Positions 17,493-25,177 of a stretch of 27,101 nucleotides of DNA are shown in pieces. The stretch covers positions 1 through 27,101 of the forward strand of contig NZ_CAMLDX010000045.1 of NCBI RefSeq assembly GCF_946478885.1, read 5' to 3'. The position numbers and the translations under genes were made by a program. Within the stretch, counting starts at the first letter, position 1, and each line of letters starts with the position of its first letter. The notes below the pieces were generated by a model. It worked only from the letters and a program-made list of their open reading frames with translations. It was not told where the DNA came from and did no database searches. Source of the DNA: an uncultured Bacillus sp. Its GTDB lineage: Bacteria; Bacillota; Bacilli; Bacillales_B; DSM-18226.

Positions 17493-17510
17493 TTTGGACA
17501 TGATGGAATG

Positions 17511-17558
17511 AAAGGGAGAAATTAGTCGAAAAATACTGACTGATTTCTCCCTTTTTTA
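17511..17558 (+). terminator. Rho-independent terminator after the LCP gene
   Basis: AAGGGAGAAAT (17512-17522) pairs with ATTTCTCCCTT (17543-17553), extended by AGTC/GACT inside, and is followed by a T-run. It lies 20 bases after the LCP stop. Confidence 0.9.
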
Positions 17559-17690
17559 TGATTTCATGGAGATTTCTGCGATTGTCCGATTAAGTCCGTA
17601 TAATTGGGTAAAAAGAAAAGAGTCACATTAATTCCTTTTGGCAACAATGTTATCAGCGACGAAAGCAATGTGGGGGTTCAGCTTCGAATG

Positions 17691-17785
17691 ATATCGGCCA
17701 GTTCCGACGCTATATCGGCTACTTTCGTCATGATATCGGCCAGTTCCAACATGATATCGGCCACTTTCACCCAAATATCGGCTTT
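17691..17785 (+). repeat. Tandem 21-bp repeat with ATATCGGC core
   Basis: Five units begin at 17691, 17712, 17733, 17754 and 17775, exactly 21 bases apart, each starting ATATCGGC. The first four alternate between CAGTTCC and ACTTTC types, giving a 42-base higher-order period; the fifth degenerates into TTTTTATATA. The plus-strand frame stays open and reads as ISAS/ISAT heptads, but its only start is a TTG with no ribosome binding site, so I do not call a gene. Confidence 0.8.
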
Positions 17786-17872
17786 TTATATAAAAAGGGA
17801 CTATTTCAAATCCAGAGTGATGCCCCGACTCATTTTTCTAGTGCGAAAAGGACCATATTAACATATAAAGTC

Positions 17873-17966
17873 AAAGGTGTCAGACACCACCATCCATGAT
17901 CGAATCCCCGTGCATCACTTCCTGCACGGAATATCGATCAATGGCAGATGCCTGACACCTTTTTTT
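17873..17966. repeat. 94-nt nested palindromic element with terminator-like end
   Basis: Outer arms AAAGGTGTCAG (17873-17883) and CTGACACCTTT (17952-17962) are perfect inverted repeats. Inside are CCAT-GATCG pairing with CGATC-AATGG, and innermost CCGTGCA (17908-17914) pairs with TGCACGG (17923-17929). The whole element folds into one long interrupted hairpin followed by TTTTTTT on the plus strand. It lies 11-14 bases after the pssE stop and probably works as a terminator. The AAAGGTGTCAG ends resemble a widespread Bacillus repeat, from memory. Confidence 0.75.
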
Positions 17967-17976
17967 CATGAATTGA

Positions 17977-18456
17977 TTAAATCGAGTCAATAAAATCGCG
18001 GAGGATGGATAGGATTTTTTTGTTTCCGCTTTGGAACGGCTTTGGATTGAAGTCATTCAGCTGCTGCATGACCTCCCACAGTTCTATTGGTTCATTCCAA
18101 TAAAGAATATGCCCGGTCTGATAGAACTGCTTCACAATCTCCAGCTGGTGATTATCATTATGTTCGCCATACTTAACTAAGCGCGGGACCGCAATCACTT
18201 TCTTTCCCATTCTCATCCCCATCGTAATAGAACCCGTCCCGCCGTGGGTAATGATCAGGCTTGCCTCGCGATACAGCTCTCCCATATGCTCATATGTCGT
18301 AAAATCGAAAAATTCCATCCGTTCCGAACGATATTTCGTATGTCCTGCCTGTACAAGAACTTCCTCTTTTATTTTCCCTGCTAAAATTAGCTTGTCTATT
18401 TCCTTTAGCAAACGATCAAAAGGAAGTTCATGCGTTCCTAATACCACAAATATCAA
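17977..18456 (-). CDS. pssE: PssE/Alg13-like glycosyltransferase subunit
   Basis: A 159-aa protein matching the C-terminal (donor-binding) half of a GT28-type enzyme, like bacterial PssE/Cps14G and eukaryotic Alg13. It begins with MIFVVLGTHELPFDRL. HGGTGS at residues 71-76 is the UDP-sugar binding loop and EHNDNHQ at 98-104 is typical of the family. It works with a PssD/Alg14-like partner, which here is the gene directly upstream, overlapping by four bases. Known pairs make beta-1,4 galactosyl or glucosyl bonds on lipid-linked intermediates; the sugar here is not known. Confidence 0.9.
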   Translation of the reverse strand: MIFVVLGTHELPFDRLLKEIDKLILAGKIKEEVLVQAGHTKYRSERMEFFDFTTYEHMGELYREASLIITHGGTGSITMGMRMGKKVIAVPRLVKYGEHNDNHQLEIVKQFYQTGHILYWNEPIELWEVMQQLNDFNPKPFQSGNKKILSILRDFIDSI

Positions 18457-18938
18457 TAGATCGACCCTCCATAGACCGCCTTAGGATAATGCTTCCTCAT
18501 TTCCTCCCATTGGATAATAAACAAATCTGCAATAGGATAGACAAGCTTCCCCGATATCGTCGGGGTTGACGTTTTCGCAAAGCTCTCAATAAAGACGATC
18601 TTCTTGCCGAACAGCTTCGCAATATAACACATTGGCACAGCTGTATGTGCCCCCGTTGTCACAATGACATCTGGCTTTTCGCGAAAAAAATAACACAGCG
18701 ATTTAAAAATATTATACGTAAACTTAAAAAAATAGCGAAACAAATAATTTCGTGCCCCGTATACCAAAAAAGACATCCGATACTGCAGGCTTAAATCCTC
18801 CGTAATAATGGATTTCTCTGTAATTATATGGTAGTCATACTCTTCAAACAGCGGCTTCAACTGCAAAAGCTGCGTCAAATGTCCGCCTAATGACGAGATG
18901 AACAACACCTTTTTTCTTCTCTTTGTTTTGCCTTTCAT
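18453..18938 (-). CDS. pssD: PssD/Alg14-like glycosyltransferase subunit
   Basis: A 161-aa protein matching PssD/Cps14F/Alg14, the membrane-recruiting and acceptor-binding partner of PssE. SSLGGHLTQL at residues 15-24 and VIVTTGAHTAVP at about 91-102 are family hallmarks. A hydrophobic or amphipathic stretch around 65-85 (YLFRYFFKFTYNIFKSLCYFF) may lie on the membrane. It starts five bases after the GT4 stop, and its GGAGGG ribosome binding site lies inside the end of that gene. The partner pssE overlaps by ATGA. Confidence 0.9.
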   Translation of the reverse strand: MKGKTKRRKKVLFISSLGGHLTQLLQLKPLFEEYDYHIITEKSIITEDLSLQYRMSFLVYGARNYLFRYFFKFTYNIFKSLCYFFREKPDVIVTTGAHTAVPMCYIAKLFGKKIVFIESFAKTSTPTISGKLVYPIADLFIIQWEEMRKHYPKAVYGGSIY

Positions 18939-18943
18939 GCATC

Positions 18944-20059
18944 CTACCCTCCAGTAGGAAAATAGACTTCTACTACCCGATTGAGCATTTGTTCTTGGTC
19001 GTTTTCCTCTGCTTTTTTCATTCCATTTTTTATTAAAACTTCTCTCTCATCTTTTGAAGATAACACAAATGACAGAGAATGTGCTAATTCACGCGAATTT
19101 TTCACAGGAGAAATCACTCCTGCACCATCTGACAGTAAATATTTCAGCCCGCCTGCATTACTTCCGACCACCGGCGTCCCGGATGCCATTGCCTCTAACG
19201 CAACCAATCCGAAGCCCTCTATATGCGAAGGCAGGACAAGACAATCCGAAGCACACATCCAACGCGCAATTTCCCGCTGCTCCATCACCCCAAGAAACTG
19301 TACAACCTCCTGCAGATTTCGTTCGGCAATGGTCTCTTCTAGTCTCTTTTTGAAAAATACATCCTTCTCAGCACCAATGATGCGCAAAGTCACTGAAGTC
19401 TCAGTTTCACGCACAGTGGTGAACGCATCCACTAATTCAGTCAGCCCTTTCTGTTCGAGAATATTTCCGACAAACAGGAGCATCTTCTCCCCAGTACTGA
19501 TACCGAGAGCTTCCCTCGTCTCTTTTTTCCCATAAGGCTTAAAAACCTCTCGATTGACGCCCATGTTTATCAGCGAAACCTTCTCTTGAGGAACAGAGAA
19601 TTCATGTACAATCTTGTCGCGCAGCTCCTCACCGACAGCAATCACATGATCAGCCGTATGAAGAACCTTTTTTGTCAATTGCATAAGTCTGTCACTTTTC
19701 CGCGCCATTTTGTCAATATCACCGCCATGAGCCGTGACCACCATCCGGCAGTGGAAAAGCTTTTTAAAGAAGAGCGCCAAATATCCGCTGGGAAAGGTAT
19801 AATGGGCATGTACCACATCATAGGATTTTCCTTTTATAAGAAGGAGGGAGATCGTATGCAGCATCCATGCTGTGTACTTTACCATCACATGAACTTTCCC
19901 GCTTTTCGGATTAGTAATGGCAGCCACATCGATTTGTAAACCTCTCTTGCGTAAAGCTTCTACTTGATTTTTTATAAAAACACCAAAGCTTTGATGTTTA
20001 GGAGTTGGATACATATTGGTAATGACCAATATCCTTTTATCTTGCAACGGTTGCTTCAT
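18944..20059 (-). CDS. GT4-family glycosyltransferase
   Basis: A GT-B glycosyltransferase of 371 aa, in one operon with pssD and pssE. The N-terminal domain begins RILVITNMYPTPKHQSFGVF and includes HAHYTFPSGY and TAHGGD. The C-terminal domain has FVGNILEQKG and the retaining-enzyme E-x7-E motif in EGFGLVALEAMASGTP. Subgroups of this type usually act early in exopolysaccharide repeat assembly; donor unknown. I chose ATG at 20059 (MKQPLQDK), with AAGAAGGA nine bases upstream, over the longer frame from 20101, which would include the ribosome binding site in the coding region. Confidence 0.9.
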   Translation of the reverse strand: MKQPLQDKRILVITNMYPTPKHQSFGVFIKNQVEALRKRGLQIDVAAITNPKSGKVHVMVKYTAWMLHTISLLLIKGKSYDVVHAHYTFPSGYLALFFKKLFHCRMVVTAHGGDIDKMARKSDRLMQLTKKVLHTADHVIAVGEELRDKIVHEFSVPQEKVSLINMGVNREVFKPYGKKETREALGISTGEKMLLFVGNILEQKGLTELVDAFTTVRETETSVTLRIIGAEKDVFFKKRLEETIAERNLQEVVQFLGVMEQREIARWMCASDCLVLPSHIEGFGLVALEAMASGTPVVGSNAGGLKYLLSDGAGVISPVKNSRELAHSLSFVLSSKDEREVLIKNGMKKAEENDQEQMLNRVVEVYFPTGG

Positions 20060-20123
20060 AAAGCCCATTCCTTCTTCAACCATTCTGTTGACGAATGACA
20101 CTTCTCATACGCCAACATAAGAC

Positions 20124-20152
20124 ATTATACCAACTTTTAATGCAGAATAGAA
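20124..20152 (-). promoter_or_regulatory. Extended -10 promoter for the GT4-pssD-pssE operon
   Basis: The minus strand reads TGGTATAAT (20132-20124), a full extended -10, 65 bases before the GT4 start; the -35 position (TTCTAT) is weak. Confidence 0.5.
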
Positions 20153-20304
20153 ACAAAGAAATGATTTTTATCGACACGTTTTACGTAGAATACTTGGAAT
20201 TCGCTATTTTCAAAGGAATAATGTGCGGATTTTCGTGCTGATAAGCTTGGATGAAATAGGAAATCTATTTATAATCAGGCTAACTTCTGTCATAATCAAT
20301 AGAT

Positions 20305-20494
20305 GTGGGGAAACAAGTGACATCTTCCGCCAACACAGCAGGACGGTTCTCCGGTTTCCATCGAAAACAACGGACAAAGCACAGACGTTTCACCCATGCA
20401 TAAAGAGGCAGTCGTTCACTTAAAAGGAGTACCCTATTACGTTGAAGTAGTTGAACATATGATAAAAAGGTTGTTAGTAAGTATGATTTTTTAA
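20305..20494 (+). pseudogene. Possible frameshifted gene remnant upstream of csaB
   Basis: One plus frame reads VTSSANTAG from about 20317, and an adjacent frame then reads QDGSPVSIENNGQSTDV, continuing through MHKEAVVHLKGVPYYVEVVE to TAA at 20494. Joined by a one-base shift near 20340 this gives a plausible soluble peptide of about 60 residues. There is no good ribosome binding site and I recognise no family, so this is tentative. Confidence 0.25.
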
Positions 20495-20550
20495 CAGCCT
20501 ACCAACGGATTAACCGTTGATCAATCTTTATAGAGGGAGGTTACTTTTCT

Positions 20551-21660
20551 TTGAAAATTGTCATATCTGGATTTTACGGACTTGGAAATACTGGAGATGA
20601 AGCGATCCTTGAGGCGATCATTGTCAATTTGCGGGAGCAACTGGACAACCCTGATATTACGGTTTTTTCCCTTTCTCCGGAAAAAACAGCCACAGAACAT
20701 CAAGTAACCAGCGTCTACCGCGGCTGGCGCCATGAGTTGAAAAAGAAAATCAGTTCATTGAAAAAGGCCGATTTGTTAATTAGCGGCGGAGGAGGTCTCT
20801 TGCAGGATACCTATCCAACCCGCTTTTTGTTTGGTCCGCTCCCCTACTATTTATTAATCGTCTTTCTAGCCAAGCTTTGCGGCACTAAAGTTATGTTTTT
20901 CTCCCAAGGCATCGGGCCGATCAATTCCACATGGGGCAAAATATTAATGAAAGTATTTGCCAATATGGCGGATTTCGTGACGGTCCGCGACCAATATTCC
21001 AAGGATCTGTTGGAAAGGCTTGACATTACCCGTCCGCAAATAATCGTAACATCTGATATTGTCTTTGCCTATAAGCCGCGGAAGGATACGGCATGCATCG
21101 ACAGCCTTCATCTTGAAAATCGGGATCATCTTGTTGCTGTATCAGTGCGGCCATGGTTTGAAAAAGTAAAGCAGTTTGAACAGATTGCACAGGTGCTCGA
21201 TGCGCTTATTGAAGAGCGCGGCGTTACCCCCGTGTTCGTGCCAATGGAGGGGCACCATGATGCCAAGGCAAGCGAAAAGGTGCTTGCCCATATGGAGCAC
21301 AGAGAAAAGTGCCATGTACTGGGGACGGATTTTTCCCCGAACCAATTCGTGAATTTTATCGGCGAATGCCGGCTAACAATTGGAATGCGGCTTCATGCCC
21401 TCATTTTTTCCACAATCATGGGTGTGCCCCATATTGGTTTAAGCTATGATAAAAAGGTTGAAAGCTTGCTAAAGCGGAACAGCATGTGGGAATTTTCTGC
21501 TGTTCTGGAAGAAATCGATGTCGAAGAACTCATCACGAATTCCATCGGTCTGCTTGACCACCATGAAAAATATAGCAGGATCGTTCTGGAAAAGGCAGAT
21601 GAACTTAAGCAGGAGGCGCTACGGAATGTGGATCTACTGAAGGAGAAGTTTGTCAGATAA
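20551..21660 (+). CDS. csaB: Polysaccharide pyruvyl transferase CsaB
   Basis: Transfers a ketal-linked pyruvate from phosphoenolpyruvate to a sugar of the secondary cell wall polymer. In Bacillus and relatives this pyruvylated sugar is the anchor for SLH-domain S-layer proteins. The 369-aa protein has the family start GFYGLGNTGDEAIL at residues 7-20, SGGGGLLQD at 78-86 and GMRLHAL at 278-284, with its conserved His. The start is TTG, supported by GGGAGG ten bases upstream. It is followed 141 bases later by a same-strand GT4 gene. Its presence indicates that at least one product of this locus is a pyruvylated wall polymer. Confidence 0.92.
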   Translation: MKIVISGFYGLGNTGDEAILEAIIVNLREQLDNPDITVFSLSPEKTATEHQVTSVYRGWRHELKKKISSLKKADLLISGGGGLLQDTYPTRFLFGPLPYYLLIVFLAKLCGTKVMFFSQGIGPINSTWGKILMKVFANMADFVTVRDQYSKDLLERLDITRPQIIVTSDIVFAYKPRKDTACIDSLHLENRDHLVAVSVRPWFEKVKQFEQIAQVLDALIEERGVTPVFVPMEGHHDAKASEKVLAHMEHREKCHVLGTDFSPNQFVNFIGECRLTIGMRLHALIFSTIMGVPHIGLSYDKKVESLLKRNSMWEFSAVLEEIDVEELITNSIGLLDHHEKYSRIVLEKADELKQEALRNVDLLKEKFVR

Positions 21661-21681
21661 GTGATTTACCCCGAACGGTAT

Positions 21682-21703
21682 AGCGGGGATACCCGCTTTG
21701 ATT
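21682..21703 (+). terminator. Weak candidate terminator after csaB
   Basis: AGCGGG and CCCGCT pair around GATA (21682-21697), followed only by TTGATT. It could reduce rather than stop transcription into the next gene. Confidence 0.3.
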
Positions 21704-21801
21704 GGTTTTCATAGAAAAATAGAACCGAATATGAAAGCGCGGAGACATGACTCATCCTCTCCCGCATGATCACGACATCGGAGTCAATGGAGGGACACAA
21801 A

Positions 21802-22974
21802 ATGAAAATCTTGCTGGCCACAGCATACGAATATCCTCATATTGGAGGATTATCTACACATGTGACAACATTAAAGGCGGGACTTGAAGCCCGTGGGCAT
21901 GAAGTCGATGTATTATCTTTTGCCAATATCGCCCCGGCTGTCCGCAAGCTTTATGCACAGGGACCTAGCTTCGTACTGAATAAAATCAAAAAGGGCCGCG
22001 GTATCCTATGGACCCATCATGCCCGGCAAAACTGTATACGGAATTTAATTGAAAAAAACAAGCATAAAAACTATGACATTATTAATGCCCAGGACCCGTT
22101 CTCCACGCTTGCCGCCCTTGAGACAGGCATCCCGGTCGTATCGACGGTTCATGGATATGCGACATTTGAATCGATCAGCAAAGGTTCGATGATTGAAGGA
22201 AGTCCGGAAGCAAAGCAGTTTCAAAGGATTGAAATTCAGGCCTATAAAGGAACACGGAAGATCGTTACCGTCGACCAGCGGCTGAAACAGTATATTAAGG
22301 AGGTTTCCGGTGTTGAGGCTGTAGCAATCCGGAACTTTATTGATATTCATAGCTTCAAGCCGGATAAGGGGAAAAAGAATGAATTCCGTAGCCAGTACGG
22401 TATCGGGCAGGATGAACAGGTGATTTTCGTACCCCGGCGCCTTGTACAAAAAAACGGTGTTATCTATCCCGTACTTTCTTTCTCGGCTGTACTGCAGAAA
22501 TATCCTCACGCGCGGCTGATTTATGCCGGGGAGGGAAACCAACTGGCAGAGATCAAGAAGATTGTTGCGGAAAAAGGCATGGAGGACCAGGTGACCTTGC
22601 TTGGCAACGTCCCTCATGAAAAGGTAAAGGACTATTTTGCCCTCTCCGATATCGTCATCGTTCCAAGTGTCCATTCAGCCGGAGTAGAGGAGGCAACCTC
22701 CATTTCCGCTCTTGAAGCAATGGGATCCGGCACCCCTCTCATCGCCTGTGCTGTCGGCGGCTTAAAGGAAATCGTCAATCCGGGCGTTGACGGACTGCTC
22801 ATTGAAGAAAAAAATGTCGAGCAAATGTCTGCTGCAATCATAGAGCTCCTCGACTATCCGGAAAAAGGTGCGGAAATGGCCGGAAAAGCTCGGGAGAAAA
22901 TCGAAAAGGAATATTCCCACCTCGCAGCTGCAGCAAAATATGAAGAGATTTATCTCCTCGCACTGAAAAAATAA
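21802..22974 (+). CDS. GT4-family glycosyltransferase
   Basis: A 390-aa GT-B glycosyltransferase. It starts MKILLATAYEYPHIGGLSTHV, the usual GT4 acceptor-side motif, followed by STVHGYATFE. The donor domain has FVPRRLVQKNGV and the E-x7-E pattern in EEATSISALEAMGSGTP, typical of retaining enzymes using nucleotide sugars. I chose ATG at 21802, seven bases after GGAGGG, over the longer frame from 21766. It follows csaB on the same strand and ends at a strong terminator. Sugar specificity is not visible. Confidence 0.9.
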   Translation: MKILLATAYEYPHIGGLSTHVTTLKAGLEARGHEVDVLSFANIAPAVRKLYAQGPSFVLNKIKKGRGILWTHHARQNCIRNLIEKNKHKNYDIINAQDPFSTLAALETGIPVVSTVHGYATFESISKGSMIEGSPEAKQFQRIEIQAYKGTRKIVTVDQRLKQYIKEVSGVEAVAIRNFIDIHSFKPDKGKKNEFRSQYGIGQDEQVIFVPRRLVQKNGVIYPVLSFSAVLQKYPHARLIYAGEGNQLAEIKKIVAEKGMEDQVTLLGNVPHEKVKDYFALSDIVIVPSVHSAGVEEATSISALEAMGSGTPLIACAVGGLKEIVNPGVDGLLIEEKNVEQMSAAIIELLDYPEKGAEMAGKAREKIEKEYSHLAAAAKYEEIYLLALKK

Positions 22975-22977
22975 ACA

Positions 22978-23006
22978 GGAGCGGGTCGTTGCACCCGCTC
23001 CTTTTC
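22978..23006 (+). terminator. Rho-independent terminator after the GT4 gene
   Basis: GGAGCGGGT (22978-22986) and ACCCGCTCC (22993-23001) form a perfect 9-bp stem around CGTTGC, followed by TTTT. It begins three bases after the stop codon. Confidence 0.9.
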
Positions 23007-23081
23007 ATGTACCGCATTCTCCTTCGGCTGCCCTGTATCAAAATATAACCTTTACCAATATCATTCTATCTTTCCGTTATG

Positions 23082-23113
23082 AAAAGAAGCCAGAGGAATG
23101 CCCCGGCTTCTTT
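23082..23113 (-). terminator. Terminator after the SMR-type gene
   Basis: AAAGAAGCC (23083-23091) and GGCTTCTTT (23105-23113) form a perfect 9-bp stem. On the minus strand it ends in TTTTC and lies 36 bases after the SMR-type stop codon. Confidence 0.75.
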
Positions 23114-23148
23114 GCCCAGTTATAGTTTGCAAGGGATCCCCCTGCAGC

Positions 23149-23523
23149 TTACAATGATGGCTTAGCTGTCAGACTGATTAAAGAAATCCCGGCGAGAATA
23201 AGAAGGCAGCCCGCAATTTTATATAGAGTAATCGGTTCTTTAAAGACAAAATAAGAGGCAAAGACGGTAATAATGTAGGCCAGGCTTTGCAGAGGATAAG
23301 CCAGACTTAAGGAAACTCGCGACAAAATATAGAGCCACAGCACCGTCGCAAAGGCATACAGCACTAAGCCGCCCAATATTGGAGGTGAAAAGATCAGCTT
23401 TACAATACCGAGCAAAGAGGAAAATTCCTGCTGTTTATTCCCAACTCCCCATTTCCAAAGGAATTGCCCGACAACCAGCATCAGAGTATTAGCTAAAATT
23501 AATAAAATATCTTTACTGTTCAT
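23149..23523 (-). CDS. SMR/EamA-type small membrane transporter, ArnE/ArnF-like
   Basis: A 124-aa protein with four hydrophobic segments (about residues 6-24, 46-70, 73-92 and 100-117), the size and layout of small multidrug resistance/EamA half-size transporters. LSLAYPLQSLAYIITVFASYFVF resembles the conserved third-to-fourth helix region. In glycan loci, small proteins of this type (ArnE/ArnF, GtrA-like function) are thought to flip undecaprenyl-phosphate sugars. It lies divergently next to a GT39-type transferase, the partner such a flippase would feed. AAGGAAG precedes the ATG. A drug efflux role cannot be excluded. Confidence 0.8.
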   Translation of the reverse strand: MNSKDILLILANTLMLVVGQFLWKWGVGNKQQEFSSLLGIVKLIFSPPILGGLVLYAFATVLWLYILSRVSLSLAYPLQSLAYIITVFASYFVFKEPITLYKIAGCLLILAGISLISLTAKPSL

Positions 23524-23626
23524 TCGCTTTTCTTCCTTTTTACAAAAATATTCTTTTAAAATAATCAGCGCAATAAATCGTTATAAATCCGTTATATTCA
23601 TCCGCAATAGTATAAGCGTAGCCGAT

Positions 23627-23656
23627 TTGACACAACTTTTCAATACTCGGTATCTC
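23627..23656 (+). promoter_or_regulatory. Candidate promoter for the GT39 gene
   Basis: A perfect -35 TTGACA (23627-23632) is followed after 18 bases by TATCTC, a poor -10, about 60 bases before the proposed start. Confidence 0.35.
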
Positions 23657-23717
23657 GACATTAACATCCCATTTCGGTAAAATGAAAAAGGTTAGATAAG
23701 CAAAGAGGTGTATTTTT

Positions 23718-24950
23718 ATTAATAAAAAAAGTTTCTCACATATATTATTGATCTTTATCTTAACGGAGTTTGTTCTTCTTTGTTATTTATTTTATACGGA
23801 GCAGCCCTTTACCATCCTTTCACCAGACGGAAAATTATATATGAATTTAGCTTCCAATTTATTGAATGGTGACGGGTTGATTAACACGGTGCGAGTTGAG
23901 GATATTGTTGTTCCTCCTTTATTTCCATTATTGCTTGTTCCGTTTCTCGGAATATTTAAAACCATTTATTCATTCTTTGTCTTTCAATTTATCCTTTATG
24001 GAGTCAACGCGGTCATTCTGTACTATTTAACCGGGAAGGTTTTCAAACAAAAGTCGATCGCCTGGATTGCCATACTGCTGTACGTATTCAATCCGGTTCT
24101 CTTGCTGAATGGACCGAATTATTTATTAACAGAAACAGTCTTTACCTTCTTTATCCTGATCATCGCATGGTCGCTCGTGAATTTGTGTGATAGTATACAA
24201 GCAAAGAGAGGGACAAACAAGGCTTTCATCATCACGATTTTAATTATTTGTATCAGTATGTTGCTGCGTCCGCATATGTTATTCATGTTTCCTCTATTGG
24301 CGGTACTCGCCCTGTATATGCTGTTCAAGAGGATGCTGAATGCGAAGAGTATCCTAGCTGCCTTACTGATTCCCGTCATTCTTTTCGGAGCCAATATGTT
24401 TCATAATAAAATCGTACATAACGAGGCAGTTGCATTTGAGAATTACAGCGGACAAAATCTATATATCGCCAATAATCCAAATACAAAAATTGAGTTCTAT
24501 AATACTAATAAATTAGAATCCTTTGTGGAACCCTACTTCTTTACATTAAGTGAATTATCTCTTTCGGAAAAAAGCACGATCCTACGCGATCGCGCAATTG
24601 ACCATATTTTAAGTGATCCCTTGCTGACAGCGAAGCGGGTCATTCTGCGGGCAACATTATTTTTTACCGGGATCAATCAATTGGATACTTTTATGAATCT
24701 GTTATTTGTTGCAGGGGCTGTTGAAGCTCTTATTACACAGAAGGGTCGCCGCGGTGTGATGTTAATGATGCTCTATTATATTCTCGGCTTCACAGCGTTA
24801 AGCTCGGCTGGTCTTCTGGTAGATGGTCAGCGCTATCGGGCGCCGATTATCCCAATCTATTTAATGTTCAGCGCCTATTTCATCTACCTTGTTTTCATGC
24901 TCCTGAATGGATTTAGAAAATCAAGCGGAAAAAGCAAGGGAGTAAAGTAA
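23718..24950 (+). CDS. GT39/ArnT-type membrane glycosyltransferase with probable ATT start
   Basis: A 410-aa polytopic protein of the PMT/ArnT (GT-C) superfamily, which moves a sugar from a polyprenyl-phosphate carrier to an acceptor outside the membrane. After the first span comes the loop TILSPDGKLYMNLA with Asp38, matching the catalytic-Asp region of the fold, then several spans up to about residue 225, a soluble loop and further C-terminal spans. The frame opens at 23700. The only spot with a proper ribosome binding site (AAAGAGGTG, seven bases away) is ATT at 23718, giving the natural-looking N-terminus INKKSFSHILLIFIL; the TTG at 23748 has no binding site and would cut off the basic anchor. 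Likely acts with the adjacent SMR-type protein. Confidence 0.8.
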   Translation: MNKKSFSHILLIFILTEFVLLCYLFYTEQPFTILSPDGKLYMNLASNLLNGDGLINTVRVEDIVVPPLFPLLLVPFLGIFKTIYSFFVFQFILYGVNAVILYYLTGKVFKQKSIAWIAILLYVFNPVLLLNGPNYLLTETVFTFFILIIAWSLVNLCDSIQAKRGTNKAFIITILIICISMLLRPHMLFMFPLLAVLALYMLFKRMLNAKSILAALLIPVILFGANMFHNKIVHNEAVAFENYSGQNLYIANNPNTKIEFYNTNKLESFVEPYFFTLSELSLSEKSTILRDRAIDHILSDPLLTAKRVILRATLFFTGINQLDTFMNLLFVAGAVEALITQKGRRGVMLMMLYYILGFTALSSAGLLVDGQRYRAPIIPIYLMFSAYFIYLVFMLLNGFRKSSGKSKGVK

Positions 24951-24964
24951 GAAAGCGGATCATT

Positions 24965-25006
24965 GCGGGGGACAGTCTCACATTTGTTTGGGGACTGGCC
25001 CTTTTG
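24965..25006 (+). terminator. Imperfect terminator after the GT39 gene
   Basis: GGGGACAGTC and GACTGGCCC pair imperfectly around TCACATTTGTTTGG, followed by TTTTG. It starts about 17 bases after the stop codon. Confidence 0.55.
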
Positions 25007-25026
25007 CTTTACCGCAGAAGCCGCCG

Positions 25027-25175
25027 GTGTGACCAACAGGCATGTTTGAAGGCGAGAGTCTGATGGAATACTTGAAAATCAAGCGGGAGCCTGCGGCCTT
25101 GTCCAAAAACGATGGAACAATGAAGCCGGAAAGGGAAAGTCCCCGCGGAATTAACTATAGAAAGTGAATGAAGTG
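25027..25175 (+). other. Possible group II intron 5' remnant or structured leader
   Basis: The segment starts with GTGTG, the 5' consensus of group II introns. It continues with stem-forming stretches such as CTTGaaaatCAAG, GGCcTTGTCC with GGaACAA..GCC, and GGGaaagTCCC, unlike the AT-rich spacers around it. It ends against the flippase gene start. No reverse transcriptase ORF or domain V is present, so if it is an intron it is a truncated 5' piece. A structured untranslated leader is the alternative. Confidence 0.3.
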
Positions 25176-25177
25176 TA

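Larger units (their letters stand above)
20060..20550. other. Divergent intergenic region before csaB
   Basis: About 490 bases hold the GT4 promoter near 20124-20152 and, on the csaB side, the inverted repeat CAACGG-N5-CCGTTG near 20501-20518. No strong promoter for csaB is evident. A stretch at 20305-20494 has protein-like composition in two overlapping plus-strand frames and is listed separately as a possible gene remnant. Confidence 0.45.

Noticed and set aside
17691..17785. CRISPR array
   Set aside because: The units are contiguous with no unique spacers, so this is a simple tandem repeat.
17604..17861. Plus-strand 85-codon frame covering the 21-bp repeats (ISAS/ISAT heptads)
   Set aside because: It starts at a TTG with no ribosome binding site, and the open frame follows automatically from a 21-base repeat without stops. 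Described as a DNA repeat instead.
22045..22674. Long minus-strand frame of about 209 codons inside the GT4 gene
   Set aside because: It is antisense to a gene with clear GT4 motifs and has no family features of its own.
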